NCBI RefSeq assembly: GCF_000178955.2
Contig: NC_016631.1
Location: 3,596,001-3,660,000, forward strand
DNA: 64,000 bases
DNA from: Granulicella mallensis MP5ACTX8
GTDB taxonomy: Bacteria > Acidobacteriota > Terriglobia > Terriglobales > Acidobacteriaceae
Direction: 5' to 3'
Shown here in pieces: positions 1 to 9,184 of this stretch. Numbering within the stretch: the first letter of the stretch is position 1; every line of letters starts with the position of its first letter. The notes below the pieces were generated by a model. The model was given only the letters and a program-made list of their open reading frames with translations, was not told where the DNA came from and ran no database searches. The position numbers and the translations under genes were made by a program.

Positions 1-356
1 TGCCACAGTGGCCTACAGCCATCATGTGCTCCAACGACATGACGGCTATCGGTGTGCAGCATGCTCTCTTCGAAGCGAAGCTGAAGGTGCCTGATGATTT
101 TTCATTGGTTGGCTTCGACGATATTCATCTGGCCGAATATACGATTCCACCGCTTACGACGGTACGGATGTCCTGCAAGGATCTCGCACTGAGAGCCGTC
201 AACGATCTCTTGTCGCACTTACAGGATTCGCCGGCCAAGCCAGAAGCACCCAGCAAGATCATTACGAGATTGATTGTGCGGCAGACTACTGGATTACCGA
301 AGGATGCGCTGGCGGATCTTCCAGGGAAAAGTACGCGGAAGAAGAGTCGAGAGTAG
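1..356 (+). CDS. LacI-family transcriptional regulator, C-terminal fragment
   Basis: The reading frame is open from the left edge (first full codon at position 3) to the stop at 354-356, so the gene starts outside the window. What remains is the last third of a LacI/PurR-type sugar-binding domain: a segment reading CSNDMTAIGV, the strand VSLVGFDD-like element (here FSLVGFDDI), then the IPPLTTV turn and a basic tail (KSTRKKSRE). These are hallmarks of the periplasmic-binding-protein fold of LacI regulators. The DNA-binding head is not visible. Given the arabinanase and TonB receptor immediately downstream on the other strand, it may control a plant-polysaccharide locus; that is inference only. 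Confidence 0.9.
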   Translation, partial: PQWPTAIMCSNDMTAIGVQHALFEAKLKVPDDFSLVGFDDIHLAEYTIPPLTTVRMSCKDLALRAVNDLLSHLQDSPAKPEAPSKIITRLIVRQTTGLPKDALADLPGKSTRKKSRE

Positions 357-437
357 GTGAGGATTAGCACAGGAATAGATAGTGTCTAGCGAACCTGGAA
401 CGACAACGAATCACGTATTTTGCTCCCCCCACAGAGA

Positions 438-659
438 CGTCATCCTGAGCGGAGCACCTCGCGTTTTTTGCGAGGTGTGGAGTCGAAGGACCCCGAGGGA
501 CTTGATCTCACCCAGGAGGTTGGGACCTTTTCCAGCACGAGAGTCCAGGCTCGAGCGCTCGAGGTAGAAAAGATCCAAAGGGTATAGGCAAGATAACAAC
601 CATCGGGGTCCTTCGACTCCGCGTCCCAAAAAACTGGGACGCTTCGCTCAGGATGACGA
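438..659. repeat. Intergenic inverted repeat of the GTCATCCTGAG type
   Basis: The gene-free stretch 357-761 holds a large inverted repeat. The left arm (438-496) begins CGTCATCCTGAGCG and ends with GGAGTCGAAGGACCCCGA; the right arm (603-659) is its inverse, TCGGGGTCCTTCGACTCC then TTCGCTCAGGATGACG. Each arm carries its own internal hairpin (CACCTCGC/GCGAGGTG on the left, GCGTCCC/GGGACGC on the right), which differ from each other, as if the arms are a repeat with a variable centre. Related GTCATCC cores recur at 51921-51953 and 55530-55598. I see no gene in the stretch. Confidence 0.8.
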
Positions 660-761
660 GTCTGTGGTGAGACAGAACAAAGAGCTATGAATGCATCGTT
701 TTGGTTGCGGTCTAAAACGGGATCTCAGATTCGGCCCTTCAACATATTCCGAAAGGCGATC

Positions 762-1889
762 CTACTTCGCGCTATCTCCTTCTAACGCCGCTTCGGGCCA
801 GCCGTCTTTCCAACCCAGGGTCGAGATATGCAAGGCGGGATGGCCATCCGTCGCGCTGTAAGCGTGAAAGACGATTAGGTCTTCATGATCGAGATGCAGC
901 AGAGACTCACCCCCTGGTCCAAGCCATTGTCCGTTAGCCTGCAATAGCGGCGATCCTCCGCCCTCCAGCATCGGCTTTCCATCGCGATCCACATACGGTC
1001 CAGTGACAGAGGTAGACCGGCCGACCATCGTGCGGTAGGTGCTCTTCAGGCCTCGGCAGCATAGGTCCCAGGAGACGAAGAGGTAATAATACCCTCCGTG
1101 CTGAAAGACAAACGGTGCTTCGATCGCTTCCGTGTCAGGGGGGAGATTGGGGTTACGGGGTTGAGCCAGAGATCCTGGCCTGCGCGAAGCCAACGAGTAG
1201 AGCTTCTCATCTGTCTTTGAGAGCAGTCCGGTATGGCGATCCAGGTGGCGCATCTTTATGCCGGTCCAGAAGCTGCCGAACGAGAGATATGCCTCGCCCT
1301 TGCTATCGAGAATGAGATTGGGATCGATAGCGTTGAAGTCGTCCGTCGCGAGCGAACGGAGTACCAGTCCACGGTCTACCCACGTGTACTTAGGGCTTGA
1401 GGGATCAAGCGTTTCATTGGTTGCCAGCGCAATGCCGGAGGTGTTTTTTCCGAAGGCCGAAAACGCGTAGTAGAGGTGGTACAGGCCATCGAAGTAAGAG
1501 ACGTCAGGAGCCCACAGCTCCTGCGTCTCCGGACTCATCTGCTGAATCCATATGGGGATCGAAGGAAAGATCGCGCCACATCGCTTCCAGACCTTGAGGT
1601 CGGGCGAGCAACGAATCGCTAGTTGCGGCAACTGGGCTGTCGAAGGGCGTGCAGTTCCAGGAACCGGCGGTGCCGGAGGAGCGCTCTCGACACGAGGTGG
1701 CCGCACCGCGCCCGTCGCAAAGACATAGTACTTTCCATGGTCGACGGCGATGGAGGGATCATGCGTTCCCGCGTACTCCCCCGAAAGAGTCAGTGCCTGC
1801 GGAGCACTCCCCTTCTCTTGTGCGAGTGCTCCCTGCAGTGCAAGCGAGGCGCTCGCAAAAACGATCAAGGTACCAAGAGTTCTGTTCAT
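762..1889 (-). CDS. GH43 arabinan endo-1,5-alpha-L-arabinosidase-like, secreted
   Basis: A 375-residue secreted glycoside hydrolase of family GH43 (five-bladed beta-propeller), probably an endo-arabinanase cutting alpha-1,5-arabinan of pectin. A signal peptide (residues 1-24, hydrophobic core after MNRTLG) is followed by THDPSIA with the general base Asp44, AIDPNLI with the pKa-tuning Asp189 and AIEAPFVF with the acid Glu257; SFWTGIK and WAPDVSYFDG are also typical of the arabinanase group. The second ATG at 1889 is chosen because AAGGA lies six bases before it, whereas the ATG at 1895 directly abuts that site. The next upstream gene on this strand is an Oar-like receptor that ends in a terminator, so this gene is probably transcribed separately. 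Exact substrate is inferred. Confidence 0.85.
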   Translation of the reverse strand: MNRTLGTLIVFASASLALQGALAQEKGSAPQALTLSGEYAGTHDPSIAVDHGKYYVFATGAVRPPRVESAPPAPPVPGTARPSTAQLPQLAIRCSPDLKVWKRCGAIFPSIPIWIQQMSPETQELWAPDVSYFDGLYHLYYAFSAFGKNTSGIALATNETLDPSSPKYTWVDRGLVLRSLATDDFNAIDPNLILDSKGEAYLSFGSFWTGIKMRHLDRHTGLLSKTDEKLYSLASRRPGSLAQPRNPNLPPDTEAIEAPFVFQHGGYYYLFVSWDLCCRGLKSTYRTMVGRSTSVTGPYVDRDGKPMLEGGGSPLLQANGQWLGPGGESLLHLDHEDLIVFHAYSATDGHPALHISTLGWKDGWPEAALEGDSAK

Positions 1890-1928
1890 GCTCATTCCTT
1901 TTCAACGAGATAATCCAGAGAAGAAAAG

Positions 1929-1965
1929 CAGTACGAGCAGGCTGAACAACAGCCTGCTCGTACTG
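1929..1965 (-). terminator. Rho-independent terminator of the Oar-like receptor gene
   Basis: A perfect 16-bp stem (arm CAGTACGAGCAGGCTG and its exact inverse) closes over a five-base loop. Read on the minus strand it lies six bases past the stop codon of the receptor gene and is followed by CTTTTCTT, so it ends that transcript before the arabinanase gene. Confidence 0.85.
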
Positions 1966-1970
1966 CCCTG

Positions 1971-4900
1971 TTAGTAACGGATCTTCAGCACAACCTGCAT
2001 GCTTCTTGGCGCATCGTTCAGGCTGGTGACCTGTCCGAAGTTGATATCGTTGATACCCGAATCAGGCTTCCCCCATCCATGCCGGTTGAAGACGTTGAAA
2101 GCCTCCAACCGCAGGTCGGCACTGATCTGATTATGGATCGGAATGTGCTTATTGAGGTTTAGATCTTCATTGAAGAAGGCCGGTGTACGCACCTCCGCCG
2201 TATTGCGAGGCAGGTCGCCGAAGTGGAAGGGACCGGTTCCGCGATGCGCTGCATCGTTGACGTCGATGAACGCATTGCGGTTCCAGAAGCCGGTGGGATT
2301 GTAGAGGTTCGTATTATTCCCAGCCGGAGACACATAGGTAAGCGGATTGTAGTGTCCGCTCGCTGCTGCGGGCGTCTCGATATCGGTGCCTACCGCGCGG
2401 CTGAACCGGATTGCGCCATCGAAGTACGGTACTCCCAGAGCGCCAAAGAAGCCGATGGGCTGGCCGCTCAGGTAGCGCTGAACGCCTCCGACACGGTATC
2501 CACCGATCAAAGCATTGACGAACGAGTTTGAGTTCCCAAGGAATTTCTTGCCCTTGCCTACCGGCAGCTCATACAGGTAGCTGATGACGAAGTTCGTTGG
2601 AACATCCTGTGTGCTGAGAGCCCGCTCGGCCTTGAGGTTATAGGGATTCTGCGTTCCACTCTGCCCCAGCACCGTGGCCTGGTAGGGCTGAATGGAATCG
2701 GCATCCGTATAGGTCTTCGACCAGGTATAGGACATCAGCACATTGAGGCCATCGCGGAACCGGCGCTCCAGTTTTACTTCCATGGCGTTATAGGTCGACT
2801 GCCCACGGTCCTGCAGATAGCTATCGTTATTGAGATAGCCATACTGCGGGAACGGCAGCAGTGCCTGGCCTACCAGCCCATTCGTGATGTTGAAGAAGTT
2901 AGCGTAGGGTGCAGTGATCCCGGCAGCAACGGCTGCGGCAGATTGCACCGGAGCGGTAATGGTATCTCCCAGGCTAAAGTTCGACGGGTTGATCGAGTTG
3001 GCCCAGTAGACCAGCGACCGAAGCCGTGTTCCACGTTCTCCGAGATAGCCAATCGTCAGGATGAGGTCGGGTGCGAGCTGGGCTTGTGTCTCGAGCGTCC
3101 AATTCTGCACCATCGCCGGCTTGCCGTCGGTCTTCGCCACATAGTCAGCAACGGAGGCGCCGCCAACCAGGAGCGCTGGATCAATCGTCGGCGTCAGCGA
3201 TAGAGGAGGAGGACCGGCATCCAGCGCGCCGGAAGGAACAAAGCCATCCGTATTTTCTCCAGGAGTTACTGTCGTAAAGCCCGCGCTCAGGCCCTGCCCG
3301 TAGTCGGCATAGATCAAAGGACCGTACATGATCGAGTACGCGGAACGGATGACAAAGCTATCGTGCAACCAGCCCGGAGCATAGGAGAAACCGATGCGGG
3401 GTTCGAAGTCCTTATAGTAGGTCGAGGCAAACTGCTCGTTCTTATTGCCATCGCGTCCCGGGCCAACGCCGCCGAACCTCATCGCACCGAGAATGCCGTT
3501 TGCCGCGGGGTTGGGGATCGTCGGATCGAAGCTGGAGATATCACCGTCGGCCTCGTGCCGTGGAGTGTCGATGCTGTAGCGGAAGCCGAGGTTGACTGTC
3601 AGGTTCTTCCGCGCCTTCCAGTCGTCCTGCGCATAGGCTGCGTAGTAGTGCTGAATCCAGCGTGGAAAGTGAATCTGCAGCGAGCGGCTGGTATTAGCCG
3701 GAGCTCCCAACAGGAAGCTGGCGATACCGTTGCCGCTATCGGCCTCGGCGTTCACCTGATTGGTACCGGCTGTCTGTGAACGAGCGAAGTTGAAGGTTCC
3801 CGCTGCCGGGCCGTTGTTGATGTAGCTGAACTGCTGCCAACGGTAGGTGCCGCCAAAACGGAGGCTGTGCTGCCCTTTCTGCCAACTTACGTTGTCGTCC
3901 AGCAGAAGAGCGTTGTCGACGTTGTCGTCAAAGTTCGGGCTTCCCAGGCCAGGCAGGTTCTCGCCGATATTGAAGGTCGGGAACGTGGTACCCGGAGAGG
4001 TGGTGTTTGGAATACCTAGCTGTGCGTCGTAGTTGATCCCCAGGAGAGAAGCCGGAGCGCTATTGAAGCTGTTGATGCGATTGCCGCCAAAGGTGACCTG
4101 GTTGATGAGGTGCGGCGTAATCGTGAAGTCGTATCCGATGCGAAGCAGTTTGGCATAGAAGTCCTGCAACTGCGATCCGCTGTTCACCGGCCCCGGAAGA
4201 TCCGCGACGCCGGAGTCGAAGTTCTCACGAGCGCTGCCGAAGGCGAAGAGGTGATGGCGCGTGCCGAAGTTCTGGTCGATGCGCAGTGAATTGGCAACCT
4301 GATTGACTACCTCATTGGTCGCGTAGGAGTAGTTCTGCGTTCCGCTACCGACATAGTTCTGGCGCGGAATCAGAGCCAGGACCTCCGTTGCGATCTGGCT
4401 GCGGCCGATCGGCACCTGGTTATTGACGAAGGGCATGCGGCACTCGACGCCATTCACTCTAGTAGTCGTCGTGGGGTCGAAGATTTGTCCGGAGAGGATT
4501 GGATTTCCTGTGCAGGGATTCGTCAGACCGGCGACCGGCGCGCCGAGCGTGGCGGAAAAATCACCGATCGTTCCGTTACTGCCGTTAAGCAATCCGCGTT
4601 GCGCGTCGGTCGGAACCGTGGAAAGAACGGTATGGCCAAAGCTGCTGGGAACCTGCTCGAAGCTGAAGAAGAAGAAGGTCTTGTCCCTGCCGTTATAGAC
4701 ATGCGGGATATAAACCGGACCACCTAACGTTACACCGTAATCCTGGTGCATATCGGCAGGGCGGCGGAAAGCCTGCAAGGAATCCTGCGTGCCACCATTG
4801 ATGATCGCGTTGCCCTTATTGAACCAGTTGTTCGCGTCGAAGATAGTGTTCTTGAAGTAGTCGTACACCGTACCGTGATACGAGTTCGTGCCTGACCGGG

Positions 4901-5642
4901 TCTTGAAGTTTGCGATACCTCCGGTGGTGCGCCCCAGGTACGACGGCAACGCCAGAGTCTCTACGCGGAACTCTTCGATGGCATCGAGAGAGGGCGTCAT
5001 CTGGTCGAAGAACCCTGTTCCATTCTCAGAGCGCTGCGTGCTGATGCCGTCGAGCAGGTTATCGCTGCCGAAGGTCTGGCCGCCACCAATCTTGACATAG
5101 GTTGTGCCGCCATTCGTACCCGTCCCCACCGCTCCAGGAGTCAGGAGGGTAAGCGCCACCAGGGAGCGCATGGCACCCCCAGCAAGAGAAGGCAGATCCT
5201 GAACCTGGGCTTCCGTCAGCACCGTGCCGATGTCGGAGGTCTCCGTCTCCAGCGATGGACCGTTGGCGACCACCGTCACGGTCTCGCTGACCGCTCCGGC
5301 CGACAGCGTAAAGTCATGCGAGGCACGTGTGGTTACATAGACCGGCAATCCCGTGACCTGCGCTGCTTTGAAGGTGGGCGCGGTAACGCTGATGTCGTAG
5401 TTACCTGGACGCAGCGAGGTGAAGACATAGGCACCCGAAGACGAGGTCGTGGTCTTGTAGACCGAACCCGACTGTCGCTCAGTCGCAGTCACCTGGGCTC
5501 CAGGAATGACGCCGCCTCCGGAGTCGGTCACGGTTCCAGCCATCGATCCGGTGTTGATCTGGGCTGAGGCGATCATCGAGCCCAAACAAAGGAGGATCAG
5601 GAACACTCCTAATTTCACTGTGGTTTTATAAAAAACAGTCAT
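1971..5642 (-). CDS. Oar-like TonB-dependent receptor with carboxypeptidase-regulatory domain
   Basis: A 1,223-residue outer-membrane protein of the Oar/Cna-B type that is greatly expanded in Acidobacteriota. A signal peptide (about 1-28, ending ASA) precedes a carboxypeptidase-regulatory-like domain (about 30-125, GTVTDSGGGVIPGAQVTAT), then a plug (LETETSDIGTVLTEAQVQDLP, SDNLLDGIS) and a large beta-barrel ending with the aromatic C-terminus KIRY that is needed for outer-membrane insertion. The start is supported by GAGGAG four bases before the ATG. The ligand is unknown; the neighbouring GH43 arabinanase and LacI regulator suggest an arabino-oligosaccharide or other pectin fragment (inference). 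It ends at a strong hairpin terminator. Confidence 0.92.
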   Translation of the reverse strand: MTVFYKTTVKLGVFLILLCLGSMIASAQINTGSMAGTVTDSGGGVIPGAQVTATERQSGSVYKTTTSSSGAYVFTSLRPGNYDISVTAPTFKAAQVTGLPVYVTTRASHDFTLSAGAVSETVTVVANGPSLETETSDIGTVLTEAQVQDLPSLAGGAMRSLVALTLLTPGAVGTGTNGGTTYVKIGGGQTFGSDNLLDGISTQRSENGTGFFDQMTPSLDAIEEFRVETLALPSYLGRTTGGIANFKTRSGTNSYHGTVYDYFKNTIFDANNWFNKGNAIINGGTQDSLQAFRRPADMHQDYGVTLGGPVYIPHVYNGRDKTFFFFSFEQVPSSFGHTVLSTVPTDAQRGLLNGSNGTIGDFSATLGAPVAGLTNPCTGNPILSGQIFDPTTTTRVNGVECRMPFVNNQVPIGRSQIATEVLALIPRQNYVGSGTQNYSYATNEVVNQVANSLRIDQNFGTRHHLFAFGSARENFDSGVADLPGPVNSGSQLQDFYAKLLRIGYDFTITPHLINQVTFGGNRINSFNSAPASLLGINYDAQLGIPNTTSPGTTFPTFNIGENLPGLGSPNFDDNVDNALLLDDNVSWQKGQHSLRFGGTYRWQQFSYINNGPAAGTFNFARSQTAGTNQVNAEADSGNGIASFLLGAPANTSRSLQIHFPRWIQHYYAAYAQDDWKARKNLTVNLGFRYSIDTPRHEADGDISSFDPTIPNPAANGILGAMRFGGVGPGRDGNKNEQFASTYYKDFEPRIGFSYAPGWLHDSFVIRSAYSIMYGPLIYADYGQGLSAGFTTVTPGENTDGFVPSGALDAGPPPLSLTPTIDPALLVGGASVADYVAKTDGKPAMVQNWTLETQAQLAPDLILTIGYLGERGTRLRSLVYWANSINPSNFSLGDTITAPVQSAAAVAAGITAPYANFFNITNGLVGQALLPFPQYGYLNNDSYLQDRGQSTYNAMEVKLERRFRDGLNVLMSYTWSKTYTDADSIQPYQATVLGQSGTQNPYNLKAERALSTQDVPTNFVISYLYELPVGKGKKFLGNSNSFVNALIGGYRVGGVQRYLSGQPIGFFGALGVPYFDGAIRFSRAVGTDIETPAAASGHYNPLTYVSPAGNNTNLYNPTGFWNRNAFIDVNDAAHRGTGPFHFGDLPRNTAEVRTPAFFNEDLNLNKHIPIHNQISADLRLEAFNVFNRHGWGKPDSGINDINFGQVTSLNDAPRSMQVVLKIRY

Positions 5643-5962
5643 AACACTCCTCTAAAAAGTCCTTGCCACGCAGCCCAGTGCCCTATGGGAAAACATTTAC
5701 TCAGGTAAGTTTCGGATTGAATCCCAAAAAGACAGTCATGTTTCAAAACTCTTAAGTAAACCTTTTCTCAAGTGACTGGAGACGTTCTCTCGATGGAACA
5801 TTTCCGCGTTTCTTCTAGCGCGATTTTTATATCGGCTGCCAACTGCGAGTGTCAAGCGGGTTTCGAAAAGCCTGCAAAATCGGGGCTTGAGTTCCCTTCT
5901 GCACGGTCTACAGCGAGCGAACCATGGCAGTCGAGGCTGGCGCAAATATACTGAAGGCACCG
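5643..5962. other. Divergent intergenic region without recognisable gene
   Basis: This 320-bp stretch separates the receptor gene (minus) from the GrpB-like gene (plus) and must carry both promoters. The open frames in it are short and have no ribosome binding site. I could not identify a convincing -35/-10 pair or operator. Confidence 0.5.
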
Positions 5963-6481
5963 ATGCCGACCACAGTGATCGTCGTAGAGTACGATCCAAG
6001 CTGGCCTGCGCTCTTCCGGTTCTTTTACGAGCGGCTGGCGAGGACGCTTGGCAGTATGGCTGTCACCATAGAACATGTCGGCAGCACTGCCGTTCCGCAT
6101 CTGGCAGCGAAGCCCATCATCGATATCGATGTGCTTCTGGCAGATGAGGCAGACCTACCAGCAGCTATCAATCGGCTTGCAAACATTGGCTATGGTTACC
6201 AGGGAGACCTTGGCATTCCAGGGCGTGAGGCTTTCCTGGCGCCTGCGCAGGATACTCCTCATCATCTCTATGTTTGCCCGCCACAAAGCCGAGAGTTTCA
6301 AAGACACCTGGCCTTCAGAGACTATCTTCGAGCCCACCCTGAAGAGGCGAAAAAATATGGCGATCTGAAGCGGGCACTTGCGTTGGAATTCAAGGACAAT
6401 CGCTCTGCTTATATTGATGGAAAAAGTGAATTTGTAGCCAGGATGACCGACCGAGCGATGGCGGCCAAGGCAAGAGTCTAG
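5963..6481 (+). CDS. GrpB family protein (UPF0157)
   Basis: A 172-residue member of the GrpB/UPF0157 family, whose fold belongs to the nucleotidyltransferase superfamily. Visible family marks are VEYDPSWP near the start, EHVGSTAVPHLAAKPIIDIDV (the GSTAVxGLxAKPIIDI signature, with paired aspartates that would bind metal) and HHLYVCPP followed by FRDYLRAHP. The biochemical role of the family is poorly defined; related proteins are fused to dephospho-CoA kinase in some bacteria. The ATG at 5963 is preferred over the one at 5924 because GAAGG stands five bases before it and family similarity begins there. It stands alone between divergent and convergent neighbours. Confidence 0.85.
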   Translation: MPTTVIVVEYDPSWPALFRFFYERLARTLGSMAVTIEHVGSTAVPHLAAKPIIDIDVLLADEADLPAAINRLANIGYGYQGDLGIPGREAFLAPAQDTPHHLYVCPPQSREFQRHLAFRDYLRAHPEEAKKYGDLKRALALEFKDNRSAYIDGKSEFVARMTDRAMAAKARV

Positions 6482-6584
6482 CGATTTCGAGTTGCGTGTG
6501 ACTTGGCAGCGGCGATAACTTCCTACAAGCCGACTTCTGAGGACCAACACTCCTTGAATATCTTAGGCACCGGTCTCGTCCTCC

Positions 6585-7037
6585 TTAGTGGGCGATGGGC
6601 TGGATAACCTCGAAGAGGTTACCCCAGGGATCGGCAAAGAACGCGACGCGCAGACCCATTGCGGGTACGTCGTGTGGCTCGCTGGCGATGGTCACATCGC
6701 GGCGTTTCAATTCGTCGATGACGGCATCCACGCTATCGACGCTGAAACCCGGGTGATGCCACCCAGACATGTTGTAGCTGTCATGCAGATCTTTATAGGC
6801 AAGACGTTCTGCTGCGCCCTGGCCAGCCATCAACTCGAAATGAAAACTATCGTCTCCGGCAGGATAAAGAAAGCCGAAGTTGAGCCCGGCCACTGACACT
6901 GTCTGCTTCGACCGAAAATCGAGCTTGTCGGCATACCAGGCAACCGCTATGTCGAAGTCCGGCACGCGAATGGCTGCGTGGTTGATCTTCAAAGAAGCAA
7001 GAGGGCTGGAAGCAGGTGGCGTGCTGAGTGTGGTCAT
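6585..7037 (-). CDS. VOC (glyoxalase/bleomycin resistance) family protein
   Basis: A 150-residue single-chain vicinal-oxygen-chelate protein. It shows the paired beta-alpha-beta-beta-beta modules: INHAAIRVPDFDIAVAWYADKL at the start and SGWHHPGFSVDSVDAVIDELK in the second half, ending with ADPWGNLFEVIQP, the usual last strand with a metal-ligand glutamate. Candidate metal ligands are His20, His84/85 and the Glu of FEVIQ. The enzyme activity cannot be told from sequence. AAGGA lies six bases before the ATG. It follows two alpha/beta hydrolases at 32 bp, forming an operon that may process an epoxide or ester substrate. Confidence 0.88.
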   Translation of the reverse strand: MTTLSTPPASSPLASLKINHAAIRVPDFDIAVAWYADKLDFRSKQTVSVAGLNFGFLYPAGDDSFHFELMAGQGAAERLAYKDLHDSYNMSGWHHPGFSVDSVDAVIDELKRRDVTIASEPHDVPAMGLRVAFFADPWGNLFEVIQPIAH

Positions 7038-7069
7038 TGTTTTTCCTTAGGGAATGCCGTTATCGCCAA

Positions 7070-8089
7070 TTAAAGCGCCTTCATTTCGAGCCAGGAACGC
7101 ATGGCTTCGGTCACTTCCGCCTTGCGTTCGAGAGGCAGCCAGTGGCCCGAAGGCAGACTTGTCACGGTGAGGTCCTGGCACGCGCCGCGCATCGGCTCTC
7201 CGAACCGGTTGTGGGTGATATCGCAGAGACCGTCGAACTCGCCGTTAATAAACAGCACCGGCTGGCGCAGCCTGCCGCCATCCGGCGCCTTGTACGCGTA
7301 GGCGATGTTGGCGTTGTCGTTCAAATACCAGGAGTTTCCGGGCCGGAATCCGGTGATGCGGAAGGCTTCGACCAGAGTGTCAAAGTCAGCAGATGGCCAG
7401 AGTGCGGGGTCAGGCTGCACGGCTGGAGCATGATGCGCCGATCCGAACCAACCACCATTGCGCGTAATGATCGCAGACCTGTACACCTTGCCTACGGATT
7501 CGGGGTTCCCGCTGCGGTATATCGCCGCGAGAGTCGCCGGGATGTCAGCATCGAAGTCGGTGACCGTCTGGTCGAAGTGGCTCAGGTAGAAGTGGTAATA
7601 GTCCCACTGCCCGTCCGGATACTGATCGGCGGGATAGAGCTCGCGGTCGATGAGCGGCAGCTGATTGGGTAGCGCGAAGCCTTCCGGTACATAGGGGACA
7701 GAGATAAAGACAACGCAGCGGCATCGTTCCGCGTGATGCGCGGCCAGCGCTCCGACAACCGGGCTTCCGAGGTCATGCCCAACCCAGATGGCCGGGCTAG
7801 CGCCTAGATGATCATGCAGCTCGGTCATGTCGTCAACGATCTCTTCCAGCGTGTAGACCTCGGGGGCGAGCGGCGCAGATGAACCTCCATAGCCGCGCAT
7901 GTCGGGCGCGATGCAGTGCCAGCCTTCGGACGCGAAGGCCTCGACCTGCGCGCGCCACACCAAGCCGATCTGTGGCCAGCCGTGGAGGAAGAACATCAAT
8001 GGGCCACCGGCAGGTCCGGCCTGCCAGTAGTGCGTTGTGTGACGTGGTGAACTGAAAGTGGTGTCAGTGAGTGGGAAAGATGTTGCCAT
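7070..8089 (-). CDS. Alpha/beta hydrolase, epoxide hydrolase-like
   Basis: A 339-residue cytoplasmic alpha/beta hydrolase of the epoxide hydrolase/haloalkane dehalogenase group. The oxyanion motif HGWP (36-39), the strand APDMRGYGGS, the nucleophile elbow VGHDLGSP with Asp106 in place of serine, and the late histidine in SGHWLPLER (about 316) form the Asp-His catalytic set. An aspartate nucleophile points to ring opening of an epoxide or dehalogenation by a covalent alkyl-enzyme rather than simple ester hydrolysis. AAGGAG lies six bases before the start. It is only 10 bp downstream of a second hydrolase of the same family, so the two are surely co-transcribed. Substrate unknown. Confidence 0.88.
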   Translation of the reverse strand: MATSFPLTDTTFSSPRHTTHYWQAGPAGGPLMFFLHGWPQIGLVWRAQVEAFASEGWHCIAPDMRGYGGSSAPLAPEVYTLEEIVDDMTELHDHLGASPAIWVGHDLGSPVVGALAAHHAERCRCVVFISVPYVPEGFALPNQLPLIDRELYPADQYPDGQWDYYHFYLSHFDQTVTDFDADIPATLAAIYRSGNPESVGKVYRSAIITRNGGWFGSAHHAPAVQPDPALWPSADFDTLVEAFRITGFRPGNSWYLNDNANIAYAYKAPDGGRLRQPVLFINGEFDGLCDITHNRFGEPMRGACQDLTVTSLPSGHWLPLERKAEVTEAMRSWLEMKAL

Positions 8090-8099
8090 CGCGAACTCC

Positions 8100-9047
8100 T
8101 TAGGAAGGGTTCACCGTACGCAGGAACTTCACAAGCTGTTCGTTGACTTCGGCGGAGGCCTCGTGTTGTATCCAATGGCCTACATTGTCGAGTTCCAGGT
8201 TCCCGACGAGCCCCGGAAGCCCGGCCCGCAGCTTTTCGGCAGGGGGATAAAGCGCCCTCAGGCCGTCGGCCTTTCCGGAGATGTAAAACGAGGGCTGGGT
8301 GATCTTCGCGCCTTTCCATGCGGCGGACAGACCGAAATAGAGCTCGGCGGCACGATAGTAGTTCAGCGCACCGTGAAAGCCGGTGTGCTGGAACTCCGCT
8401 ATATTGTGAGCCACATAATCCGGGTCCACCCATGAGGGCAATGGCTTAGGAGCGGGACGGTGAAGACTTCGTGCAAGATCCAGAGGGTTCCATCGCGTGT
8501 CAGCCGGAGCAGAACCCGATGCCCAATACAAGATCCCAGGAATCGTAACGGCAGCATCTGCCCAAATCTGGTCTGCTTCCGGTTTGATCTGTTCGAACAT
8601 ATAAAAATCGTTTTCATGCCCGGTCGTGCGCATGCGCTCGAAGACGCTGACATCTCCGCGCGGAAAGTAAGGCACGCTCAAGCAGAATACCGCTGTGAAT
8701 CGATCCGGTCGCATCATGGCGGCATTCCATGCATGCGTCGCACCCCAGTCGTGACCCACGATCACAGCACTGGAAATGCTTAGCGCATCGAGGAGCCCGA
8801 CCAGGTCACCCGCCGTATGCAGCGGAGTGTACAAAGCGGGGTCGCGTGGCGCTGAGCTGCGCCCGTACCCGCGCATATCCGGAGCGATCGCTCGATAGCC
8901 GGCTGACGCGACGGCTTTCATCTGCTGTCGCCACGTATAAGAAGTGTCCGGAAACCCGTGACAGAAAAGAACGACTGGCCCGGCCCCCAGCTCGGTTACA
9001 TGCAGGGAGATGCCATTCGCGGCGATATCGTACTCTTTGAGTTCCAT
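8100..9047 (-). CDS. Alpha/beta hydrolase, epoxide hydrolase-like (second copy)
   Basis: A 315-residue enzyme of the same family as its downstream neighbour. It has HGFP (oxyanion), APDMRGYGRSS, the elbow VGHDWGATH with nucleophile Asp100, and VGHWIQHE with the catalytic His near residue 291. HGFP and GHDWG are the exact forms typical of soluble epoxide hydrolases. The start at 9047 is chosen because GGAGG stands four bases before this ATG; the ATG at 9068 has no such site. The two hydrolases differ strongly outside the motifs, so this is an old duplication or an assembled pathway rather than a recent tandem copy. It heads the three-gene operon. Confidence 0.88.
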   Translation of the reverse strand: MELKEYDIAANGISLHVTELGAGPVVLFCHGFPDTSYTWRQQMKAVASAGYRAIAPDMRGYGRSSAPRDPALYTPLHTAGDLVGLLDALSISSAVIVGHDWGATHAWNAAMMRPDRFTAVFCLSVPYFPRGDVSVFERMRTTGHENDFYMFEQIKPEADQIWADAAVTIPGILYWASGSAPADTRWNPLDLARSLHRPAPKPLPSWVDPDYVAHNIAEFQHTGFHGALNYYRAAELYFGLSAAWKGAKITQPSFYISGKADGLRALYPPAEKLRAGLPGLVGNLELDNVGHWIQHEASAEVNEQLVKFLRTVNPS

Positions 9048-9184
9048 CGTTCCTCCAATTTCCATCATAGAAGGCGACCATCGTCCTGTAGCCGCAAAGA
9101 CAGGTACTGAGAAACGCGTTTATCGTCAGCAATAAATCACTGATGAGAAGCCGACTTGTGAGGTCTCCCAACAGGGGGATAACT

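Noticed and set aside
438-659. Possible insertion sequence ends
   Set aside because: No transposase frame inside and no target duplication could be seen; better described as a non-coding palindrome repeat.
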